The notes under the pieces were generated by a model. That model did no database searches. It saw nothing but the letters and a program-made list of their open reading frames with translations, and was not told the origin of the DNA. Position numbers and translations under genes: made by a program. Shown piece after piece: positions 33,379-45,300 of a DNA stretch of 64,000 nucleotides. The number at the start of each line of letters is the position of its first letter. Within the stretch, counting starts at the first letter, position 1. Source of the stretch: Liolophura sinensis (lineage: Eukaryota > Mollusca > Polyplacophora > Chitonida > Chitonidae); NCBI RefSeq assembly GCF_032854445.1, contig NC_088300.1:9982001-10046000 (forward strand), in the 5' to 3' direction.

Positions 33379-36300
33379 ATGATGGCTGGTTGCCGCACAT
33401 TTTTGACACTTCAACTTTCATTTTTACTGTTCAGTCACTCTTTGCAGCACAGCGAATTTTGTGAAGTAGCTAACGTTCACATTGAACACGAAGATGGAAG
33501 TGAGCAAGTATTTGAGGTGAAGAGACTTCAGCCTGTCAGTGACGATTGTGCCGCCAGGGCTGGTTGTCAGGCCTCGGAGTTCCCTCGCGTGGCTGCTTTG
33601 CATACAAATATACGTTTGACAGTTGGAGAGTTGGTAGATGACTGTGGTACGTACCATGAGTTAAGTGCACTTTATTTCTTGCCAATCCTTTAGCGGGATA
33701 GCTCATAAGCGAAGCACCAAGACTAATCACAAAATTAATAAATGTGGCGTTGAATCACTGAACAAGAATTTCAGAAAGGAAATACATAGGCTACAAGTCA
33801 TGTACAGCTTCATTGATGATGTAGGAGTAGTTATTTGCTTGATATCAGCCTTGACGATAACTGGGCAGCCACATCATGGGTGTCTGTCTTGAAATAACAT
33901 AGTCTAGAATAGCAAAAAAAACCCCAAAAACAAACAAACAAATAAAAAAACAACACTTTAATCAATCTGAAGAACAAAAAAGAAAAGGGGCTGAAACAGA
34001 CCACAAGCCAAATCGTTTTAAATGCCCCTGACATCTATATTTATATAATACACAGGTGTTTGTCATTTACTTTGTGTTGTAGATAACGATGCGGATTCAG
34101 ATTTACCTATTGGAATTTGTTCAATTAAAAAAGAGGCTGGTTTTTGTAGCACCGAGGCAGGAACAAGATCTGATTTATTTCAGGTTTGTTTTATAAGAGT
34201 TAATCCATATGCCAAGGGTTTTAGTAATCATACTATCATAGGGGTATTCCATATGTAATTTATGATAAGACGGAAGCCAAACTTAAATGTAAGTTTTTCA
34301 ACCTTAATACCTTGAATATAACACACTGGTTTTGTTGACTTTAAAGTTATTGCTCTTCCTGTACAGTGCCTATAAAAACTTAAAGTGTCCATTTCAATTA
34401 AAGAACTTTTTTTTCTTTTGTTCAGGAGTATGCAGAACAGATTCTGGAAAGAGATATGGTCCCCATGGCAACAGGCATTAATGACATCGATAAAAGTTTA
34501 GGTAATTCCAGCTGTCTGTCAATGTTTGTTTGGTTACATCTGCAGCCTCACCTGTAAGAGATTAAAATCTCCAACACCGAAGAAATGACAATTTTTTTTC
34601 ACAGATGTGCTTACATATGTGTTAATTATTGATAAAACTATATTGAGCATATTGCTGTTATGCCTGAAAGCGTGATAAATATTTGTGCTTATTATAAATT
34701 TCAAATTAAAAAAACCTAATAAATTAGCAGCCAGTGACAATGTACTATCATCTTTGTTTCTCTAGCTGTTGGGATTGTCATGTTGAACGCTGGTTTGTCA
34801 GACGAGGCAATTCATGAATTCACAGCTGTACTTAAGGTAAACATACAGGTTTATAGCTCTGAAAGTTATACAGATCCTATAGGCATGAATGTAAAGTTGT
34901 ACCAAATTGATGGTCATGGGTTTTCCCTGTGCTCTACACGATTTACTCCTACCATAATGCTGGCCGCTGTTGTATAAGTGAAATATTCCTGAGTACGGTG
35001 TAAAACACCAGTCAAATAAATAAATAAATATACAGAAATTGATTAGAACCAGTAGACCTAAAAGTAAACTTCTACAGAATTCGGTTAGAGTCTATAACCC
35101 TGAATGTAAAGCTGTGCGGAAATTGGTTAGAGTCTATAGGCCTGAATGTAAAGTTGTACAGAAATTGGTTAGAGCCTTTATACCTGAAAATAAGGCTGTA
35201 CAGAAATTGGTTAATGCCTATAGGCCTGATAGTAAAGTTGCACAGAAATTGGTTAGAGCCCATCGGCCTAAATGTGAAGTTGACAGAAATTGGTTAGAAC
35301 TTATAGGCCTCAAATTAAAGTTGTACAGAAGTTGGTTAGATCCTATGGGCCTGAATGTAAAGTTGCACAGAAATTGGTTAGAGCCCATCGGCGTAAATGT
35401 GAAGTTGACAGAAATTGGTTAGTTAGAACCTATAACCCTTAAATTAAAGTTGTACAGAAATTGGCTAGAGCTTATAGGCCTGAAAGTAAAGTTGTACAGA
35501 AATTGTAGAGCCTATGGGTCTGAATTTAAAGTTGCACAGAAATTGTTTCACATACATTTGAGAGTTTATTGTAAAAGAAGTTGCAATGGCTTGCAACATT
35601 TTCTGATTTCTATGCAGAAGCGACCAAAGACTGCAGCTGCATTTTATGCCAGAGGAGTTGCATATGCAAGAAAAGGTCTTCAGGTAAAATAAACCATGGC
35701 TGCTATAAACTGTTGGACACTAATGACTGAATCTTCATGTTACTGGTTTAGGTAAATGTGCTGGTAATTGGTATACTTTTGGTTTCAGTTTTAAGGTTAT
35801 ATAAAAAGGTGACAAAGATGCCGTGCATCATTGTGGTTAGCATTGATGATTCTCATTGTTTAAATAACACAGTCATTCTCTCTTCCATAGCAAAATTTCT
35901 GTTTAACACTCACAGTATTGATTAGTTGTCCAAATGTTCATTCGGTGCAAGCCATTTTATGAAGACTAAATGTTTTTACTCACTAGTATTTGGTTGGATA
36001 CGTTGTCATTGGTGTCCTCAGTGATGGGATACCAAGTGGTTGGTTTCCTCAGTTTTTAAATTCCTAATGGTTGGTTTCTCCAGTGTTTGGTTTCTCCGGT
36101 GTTTGGTTTCTCCAGTGGTGGGTCCAGAGTGATCCTAAGTAGATTAGTGTCCTAAGTGATGACCACTTCTCTCTTGTGTGCTACAGGCTTCATTTCCTAT
36201 TTGTATAATTCCTTACATACCTTTGTCTTTGGGAGCTAGTGTTTAACGTTGTTTTGGAAGTGGATCTTGCGATTATCAACTTGGAACACCCCTTACAGAC

Positions 36301-39300
36301 TACGAATGGTAGACGAATGTCGGACATGACACTTATATTTGGTTTATCCCGTGGTTGGATCCCAAGAGTTTGAATTCTCCAGTGGTGGGTCCCAAGTGTT
36401 TGGTTTCTCCATTGGTTGGATATCAAGTAGTTTGGATTCTCCAGTGGTTGGATCCAGATGGTTGGTTTCTCCAGTGCCACATGTCTGACTATTATATCAT
36501 AGACATCGGCATACCTATCTCTGTGAAGACAACATTCAGAGCATGTATACCTAGAAGTGAAGTAACTCTTAAATGTGGAAATCGGAAATTCCATATTCTC
36601 TGCAGGTGTCCAGTAATGCGGACAACGCAATCCGTGATCTTAGTAAAGCGGTAGAACTTGACAAAACCAGTCATGAAGCACTGGAGAGAAGATCTGAGGT
36701 ATGTCTTTTCATCAGATTTTACCTTTTTCTGTGCAGTGATGTTTTCACCAACAGAGGGCATTAACTTTCTTGAAATCTTTAAAACTACATGTAAATTTTG
36801 AGCTTTGGCCTATTTTCCTCAGAGGTGAAAAGCAAAAATATGCTGTTTGAATATTTTGTTTTTGGCACCTAAATCAAGTACTGCTATTTGTGTTCTTCGT
36901 GTATAGTTTCTTTTTAATGAAAATATTCAGTTTCCGACCACAAGATTCAGCCTTAAACTCGAATTTACAAACCGAATATTGGTTATACTTCCCAGGTGAA
37001 TCATTATGTTAATGATGTTTTCCAGGTATATATTGCCATGATTATGTTTACATGATTGTTTCTCTTTGTGTTTCCTAGGTGTATATTGCCATGATTATGT
37101 TTACATGATTGTTTCTCTGTGTGTTTCCTAGGTGTATATTTCCATGATTATGTGTACATGGTTGTTTTTCTGTGTGTTTCCCAGGTGTATATTGCACAGA
37201 ATCGTTACGAGGAGGCTCTGGAGGATCTCTCCATAGCCATGGAACTTCACCCTAGCCAGAAACTATTCTTCCTCAGGGGAACTCTCAATCTCATCTCAGA
37301 GGTGATTCTGTTGGTTCAGGGAAATGAACAGAAATTTGGGGGCTGTAGTTTAAACAGAATAGCTGCGTGTTGTAAATGAGAAAGCTTCTCTGACAAGCAT
37401 GTGTAGGTAGCCTTTCACCAGCTAGGATATGTCCGTAGACACCACAAGCTCCTTATTAAGCCAACCTAGAACAGGGCTTTTCGTCTCCGGCCATAAGTGG
37501 GAAGATCTGTCAGCAACCTGCGGATGGTTGTGGGTTTCCAACGGGCTCTGCCCGGTTTCCTCCCACCATAATGCTGGCTGCCGTTGTATAAGTGAAATAT
37601 TCTTGAGTACGGCGTAAAACACCAATCAAATAAATAAATAAATATATAGAACAGGGCTTAATACGCATTAACTAGAGACATTTTCTTCCCCAGTCAAATT
37701 CTGAAAAACAACATTAAACAAATCTTGGTTTTCAAGGTAAATATACTTCTATATTTTTCAATAGTCATGTTTGAATAAGATGATGATTATATTCATGTTG
37801 GCCATTTCAGCTTTTTGTTCATTTGTATTACAAAAAAGAATCTCTGAAGTATTTTTCACTCTTTCTAAAGGAACTTCTGTCATTTTTGCCAGTCAAATAC
37901 ACCTTATTTACCTAAAGTAAGATCTTTTTTTCTTACATGTTTAATGTTTATTTCTGACAGAACTTTGCTGAAGCTGAAGGAGATTTTAAAAAGAACCTGG
38001 AGAAAGATGGACCATGGTATATTCTGTCTTATTACCATTTAGGCTTAGCTCTGTATTACAGAGGTAAGGTGCGGGTAAGTTGTCCAAGGTGGAAGGCCAT
38101 CAATCATCTTTTATTACAAGATAAAAGTTAAACTTTCAGATGAATATCTGTTTGATTCGGTTTCCAAAATTGAATCTGTCATCCTGTATAACTGATGATT
38201 TTTGAATTATTTATTTATTTATTTTTATTATTTATTTTATTTATTTATTTGATTGGTGTTTTACGCAGTGCCCAAGAATATTTCACTTATATGACGGTGG
38301 CCAGCATTATATCAACAGGAAACCAAGCAGAGCACAGGGGAAACCTAATGGATCTTACGTATGTCAGGAGCGAAAGCCAGCATGGGCTGGACTTGAACTC
38401 ATGACGACTGCATTGGTGAGTCTCCAGGGTGTTCGAATGCTAAGCACAATCTTTTGTTGAATTGTCATAGCACATATATATGTGTACATTTCCGTTTATT
38501 ACAGAATGCCATTGAGGTTTTTAAAGAAATTCTGAAGCTGAAACCAGATCACATTGAGGCATGCACAAGTTTAGCACAAGCCTTCAGGTGGGAGCATGAG
38601 TTAATTAACAATAATGTGGAATATATTAACTTTGAAGATAAAGAAGTAAAAATTGAATGAAAAAAAAAGTAGCTCAAAACCATTATTCATCTTTAAGAGC
38701 TATGTTATATTTCCAATTTGTGGGAATGATTTTTAGAAAACTCAATATGTTTGAAAAAAAAACACCAACGCTTTACCATTTTGTTGTGCTTATGACCAGA
38801 GATATCTCCAACCCCATTCAGGACTGATTGTGTTAACAAGTGGTAACACATCTGTGCCATCCGTACATGTACATCTATATACCAGCCTCATCACCCACTA
38901 TCAAATGCTGGGTAATTATGTACAAGCTAAATTACATTTTGGACAGAAGAATGAAGCCACCTTAACTCAGCATTGCACTTCGCCACAGGAATAGTAACAT
39001 ATGTTTGATCCAACCCTAGTTCTGAATTTGAAATTGCTTTTCTAGCAAGTTTTTTTTTGTATTTCGGACTTAACAAAACAGTTGGACGGAAGAAGGCAGT
39101 CTTACTCAGAAACAAGAAATCAGCTGCTGGGGACGGTTTCTTTTTCTCTGTAGATGTGAAGACATTTGTTTTGATTGCAGGGAGCTGGGGAACCTGCGTG
39201 CGGCTCAAAGTCGATTTAACCAGTCGCTCAGCATGAATCCCAATCACCTTCTCTCGCTACAGCTCCAGGGTACCATGCACTATCATAGCGGGAACCTCCT

Positions 39301-42300
39301 AACTGCTATGCAAGATTTTAAAGTGAGCAGCAGTAACTTTAGTGACCAAATTTACACACTAAGATTTCGTATTTTCTTTGTGTTGATTTTAAATCTACAG
39401 ACAGTATTTTTCAACATTTTTGGAAAAAATATTTACGCTTTTGTACTTCAGTAATTTCATATTGGAGGAGAATATTTGATCATCTTATTGACAGAGATAA
39501 ATTTGAATTGATTTAAACCATTCCATGTTGATAGATTTGCTGATATTGTCCAATTAGGTGATAATTGGCCTTTCATTTGACCAGCATGAACATGTCCTGT
39601 CCTGAGTTGTAGAAGTTGTTATGGTGATGGGTGCTGTTAGATTTGATGATGTCATTTTTTATGCTTGATTTCTCTTAGTTTCTGTTGACAAACTGTAGCA
39701 AGCGAGTTTTAAATATCAAAAACATTAAGCAGCATGCTTGGTGATGTATACAGACGTACCATTCCAGCTACTGTCAGTGATATGTGGATTAAAGTCTAAC
39801 CTGACACAGTTCTTTGTTTGAATTCCTTGAAACAGAAATGTTTATTAGTTGATGCAAACAGCCAGGCCTGCTTGTACATGATGGGACTGTCACAGGTAGC
39901 TGTGGGAAGGTTTTATGATGGAATTAAATCTACAACAAAAGTGAGTACAGTAATGTTTTGTGTGTTATGTGGAAACATTTCTTCTTGCATGGATACTCAA
40001 AGAAAAGCCATACCTTTAGTTTGTAATAATTTGTATTGTTATCATTTTGTGGTCAAGGATGATATTTAATCTGCGACAAGAATTATTGGGAAAATGTTTG
40101 AAAATGGCACAGTTTGTGCCCAGATAAATCTTAAGTGTTTCTACACTGATTTTTGTCATGTAATTGTGATTAACAGAGAACCTTTTAGGACATAGATTTA
40201 TATTAAGTGTTCCTTTCTTATTTTTTGATTTGCAGGTAATGGTTTCCAGATCAGATTTCAAACTTTCTCCTGAATTTTTAAAAGCTCATTATCTGCGAGG
40301 TATGTTGTGTTGTTGCTTGGCAACAAATGGAACAATGTGTTCTACCTCAGGATTTATCTTCACTGGTGTCATGATCAATTCAGTAAAAATCTAAGACATA
40401 ATGGTTTTCTGTGCCTGTTTTACCTTTCGATGAGCATGACCATCACAGTATCGGGGAAATAATCTTCAGTGAAGTGTAAAACATCAGTTAAGATGAAACC
40501 TGAAGATTTTACTAGATCGGGAACAGAAAGAACACTCTACCAGTTTGTTCAGATCTCATGACCTAATGTATTGTGGAAATTTATGAATGATTTATCAGTG
40601 ATACATGTATCTACTGTAGGTAATAAACAAAAAAACAGGGTTGATAATGGAATCTCCTTAGCAGAGGTTATGGTAACTACATGTAGTTCTATCTCAGCAG
40701 GGGTTATGGTAATGACGTAGTTCTGTCTTAGCAGAGATTATTATAATTACATGTGGTTCTGTCTCAGCAGAGGTTATGGTAATGACATTTAGTTCTCTCT
40801 CAGCAGAGGTTATGGTAATGACATGTAGGTATGTCTCAGCAGAGGTTATGGTAATTACATGTAGTTCTGTCTCAGCAGAGGTTATAGTAATGACATGTAG
40901 TTCTGTCTCAGCAGAGGTTATGGTAATTACATGTAGGTCTGTCTCAGCAGAGGTTATGGTAATGACATAGTTCTGTCTCAGCAGAGGTTATGGTCATTAC
41001 ATGTAGTTCTGTCTAAGCAGAGATTATTATAATTACATGTGGTTCTGTCTCAGCAGGGGTTATGGTAATGACGTAGTTCTGTCTTAGCAGAGATTATTAT
41101 AATTACATGTGGTTCTGTCTCAGCAGGGGTTATGGTAATGACATTTAGTTCTGTCTCAGCAGAGGTTATGGTCATTACATGTAGTTCTGTCTTAGCAGAG
41201 ATTATTATAATTACATGTAGTTCTATCTCAGCAGGGGTTATGGTAATGACGTAGTTCTGTCTTAGCAGAGATTATTATAATTACATGTGGTTCTGTCTCA
41301 GCAGGGGTTATGGTAATGACATTTAGTTCTCTCTCAGCAGAGGTTATGATAATGACATGTAGTTCTGTCTTAGCAGAGGTTATGGTCATTACATGTGGTT
41401 CTGTCTCAGCAGAGGTTATGGTAATGACATGTAGGTCTGTCTCAGCAGAGGTTATGATAATTACATGTAGTTCTGTCTCAGCAGAGGTTATAATAATGAC
41501 ATGTAGATCTGTCTCAGCAGAGGTTATGGTCATTACATGTAGTTCTGTCTTAGCAGAGATTATTATAATTACATGTAGTTCTATCTCAGCAGGGGTTATG
41601 GTAATGACGTAGTTCTGTCTTAGCAGAGATTATTATAATTACATGTGGTTCTGTCTCAGCAGGGGTTATGGTAATGACATTTAGTTCTCTCTCAGCAGAG
41701 GTTATGGTAATTACATGTAGTTCTCTCTCAGCAGATGTTATGGTCATTACATGTAGGTCTGTCTCAGCAGAGGTTATAGTAATGACATGTACGTCTGTCT
41801 CAGCAGAGGTTATGGTAATTACATGTAGTTCTGTCTCAGCAGAGGTTATGGTAATTACATGTAGGTCTGTCTCAGCAGAGGTTATGGTAATGACATGTAG
41901 TTCTGTCTGAGCAGAGGTTATGGTAATTACATGTACATGTAGGTCTATCTCATGAGTTATGATAATTACATGTAGTTATTGTAACTACATGTAGTTCATG
42001 TAATATCTTCACATACTTATGTAATATCTACACATACTTACAGAACACTCTCGTTACCTGCATGCCCACCTGGATTCTCCGTTGGCCTCACTACAACCTG
42101 ACAGAGACTACACACCACAGTTCAAAGACAACTGGGTCAGAATGCTGCCATTCACGTTCAAGGTAACTTACGGACAAAGTGCTGAGTTTGAATTTCGATG
42201 GAAGACAGGTTTACATGTGTTGCGCTCAAGTCTGTTCAGTTTTCACTTTAGTGTTTGCTTGTACTACACCATGTCAGGTACATGTTCAAGTTAATGTATT

Positions 42301-45300
42301 ATTGAGTCAAACACAGAATGAATTTTTGGAAATTTGGTAAATGTGAACTTCTTGATATTCACAGTGATAAAAGACTTTCAGAGGTTAAAAGTGAATCAGT
42401 ATGTACAGAGCACATTAGTCCCTGTCAGCATTTACAGTGTGTACATATATAATGTTTCCTCTACCTGCATACTTGTGTTTTGGTGTTATGAGCAGTGATT
42501 TTTTTTTCCGCAGGGCACATATAAAGAGCAGCCAGGATTACAGCCAGATATACGGTTAGTCATAGCGGTACCAATTTTAATAATGCAAAATTTCCTGTTC
42601 ATTTTCAGATTTAATGTCCTTTTCATGAAATTACTTTAGTTACATCACAGTTGTCTCAGCTTCACTGCATTACAGAACCCTGTGCTCTGCTTCACTGCAT
42701 TGCAGAACCTTGTGCCCTGCTTCACTGCATTACAGAACCTTATACTCTGCTTTACTGCATTACAGAACCTTGTGCTCTGCTTCACTGCATTACAGAACCT
42801 CGTGCTCTGGTTCACTGCATTACAGAACCCTGTGCTCTGCTTCACTGCATTATAGAACCTTGTGCTCTGCTTCACTGCATTATAGAACCTTGTGCTTTGC
42901 TTCACTGCTTTATAGAGCCTTGTGCTCTGCTTCACTGCATTACAGAACCTTATACTCTACTTCACTGCATTACAGAACCTTATACTCTTCTTCACTGCAT
43001 TACAGAACCTTGTACTCTGATTGTTTATTTGGATTCATTTTTCATCGTGTGCTGTAATCTTCAGGTTCAGCCAGTTTGCAGTTTAATGTGAAGAAATTTC
43101 ACAAAAAATTGCTCATTTGTTGCTGAGGGAGATATAGGATAAAGAATCAACTTGAAATTCATGTTGAAAGAAGACAACACTAGACCAAATGTATGTATGC
43201 ATTGATAGAATACACCACAGGAAGTTTAAAAAGCACAACAATTTGTTTTTGTGATGAAGCACAACAGACTTCCAGTAGTTCGATGAGCAAAGTTGTGCAC
43301 GTCAAGAGAATCAAAACAACAACAGCATCCAAAGGTTACGACAATGTTTGTTTAGGCTACACATATACTGAACATCGGGTTAAATGGATTTACTAAGTTA
43401 TTTTTAGTGGATGGAACATAATGATTTCATACATCAGACATCAAAGTCGGTAGGGCACGCGTACTGTACCTAACTGAACAGCCAGATAACCTTGGCTACT
43501 ATGGCAGCCGCCAATGTGAACAAACCATGTTGATCATGTTAAACTAATATCATGACTACAGAGTTATTGGGCAAGTTTTATTCAAATTAGAGATGATTTT
43601 GTAAAATGGCCTGGCCGCTGGCTTTGAGCTGCTAGATCTGGATGACTGACATCATTCATTATCTGTGTTTATTAATTCATTTATTTGATTGGTGTTTTAC
43701 GCCGTACTTAAGAATATTTCACCTATGAGATGGCAGCCAGCATTATGATGGGAGGAAACTGGGCAGAAACAACCATCCGCAGGTTGCAGGTAGACCTTCC
43801 CATGTATGGCTGGAGAGAAAGCCAACATGAACTGGACTTGAACTCACAGCGACCCATGGGTGAGAGGCTCCTGGGTCATTGTGCAGCACTGGCGTGCTAA
43901 CCTCCTCAGCCACTCAGGCCTTCATTGTCTGTGCTAGCCTGTATTCCATAGTAAGCTTCTGTGTGGATTCCATAGTAATGTTTACTGTGGATTCCATGGT
44001 AGTGTTGACTGTGGTTTCCATGGTAATGCTCATTGTGGTTTTCATGATAATGTTTACTGTGGATTCCATGGTAATGTTCACTGTGGTTTCCATGGTAATG
44101 TTCACTGTGGATTCCATGATAATGTTCACTGTGGTTTCCATGGTTATGTTCACTGTGGTTTCCATGGTAATGTTCATTGTGGTTTCCATGGTAATGCTCA
44201 TTGTGGTTTCCATGGTAATGCTTATTGTGGTTTCCATGATAATGTTTACTGTGGATTCCATGGTAATGTTTACTGTGGTTTCCATGGTAATGTTCACTGT
44301 GGATTCCATGATAGTGTTCAGTGTGGTTTCCATGGTAAGGTTCTGTGTGGATTCCATGGCAATGTTCTGCGTGGTTTCCATGGTAATGTTCTGTGTGGAT
44401 TCCATGGTAATGTTATGTGTGGATTCTGTGTGAATTCCATGATAATGTTCTGTGTGGATTCCATGGCAATGTTCAGTGTGGATTCCATGGTAATGTTCTG
44501 TGTGGTTTCCATGGTAATGTTCTGTGTGGATTCCATGGTAATGTTATGTGTGGATTCTGTGTGAATTCCATGATAATGTTCTGTGTGGATTCCATGGCAA
44601 TGTTCAGTGTGGGTTCCATGGTAATGTTCAGTGTGGTTTCCATGGTAATGTTCTGTGTGGATTCCATGGTAATGTTCAGTGTGGATTCCATGGCATTGCT
44701 CAGTGATCTCCATGTCTCTTTCAGTGATGTGGTGAAGCTGGGACTGAGTGAGTTTCCCAAGGATCTGCAAACCCTGATCTGTAAGGCTCATCGTGTGGGG
44801 TTATTAGGTCAGGTCAGTGTGGATGGCTTCACCACCAACCGCAGACTCAACTTAGCCATGGGGCTGGCCTCCATACACATAGCTCAGCTCGTAGAGGTAA
44901 GCACAGACATAGCCTAGCTTGTGAAGGTAAGCACACACACGACCCAGCCCATAAAGGTAAGCGTACAAAGCCTAGCTCACGCAGCTAAGTACACAGATAG
45001 CCCATCTCATGGAGGTAAGCCTACACACAGCCCAGCTCATGAAGGTAAGTACACACATAGCCTGGTTTGTGGAGGTAAGTACACATATGGCCCAGCTCAT
45101 GGAGGTAAGTACACACATAGCCTAGCTCATAGAGGTAAGCAGGCACATAGCCTGGCTCATGGAGGTAAGCAGACACATAGCCTAGCTCATGGAGGTAAGC
45201 AGACACATAGCCTAGCTCATGGAGGTAAGTACACACATAGCCCAGCTCGTGGAGGTAAGTACACACATAGCCCAGCTCGTGGAGGTAAGCACACACATAG

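Noticed and set aside
40776-41910. Series of short Val/Ser-rich open frames
   Set aside because: They come from the 36-bp intronic array and change frame between variants.
42651-43091. Cysteine-rich small protein of 146 codons
   Set aside because: A reading of the 30-bp tandem array in TTC13 intron 14; the other frames are open as well.
43668-43920. A functional tRNA gene
   Set aside because: The head resembles a tRNA with A and B boxes, but it does not fold into a full cloverleaf by eye and is fused to the SINE body.
43879-44917. Overlapping open frames on both strands (MFTVVSMV- and TMETTQNI-type repeats)
   Set aside because: 24-bp array artefact; only the last part, from 44725, is true TTC13 exon 15.
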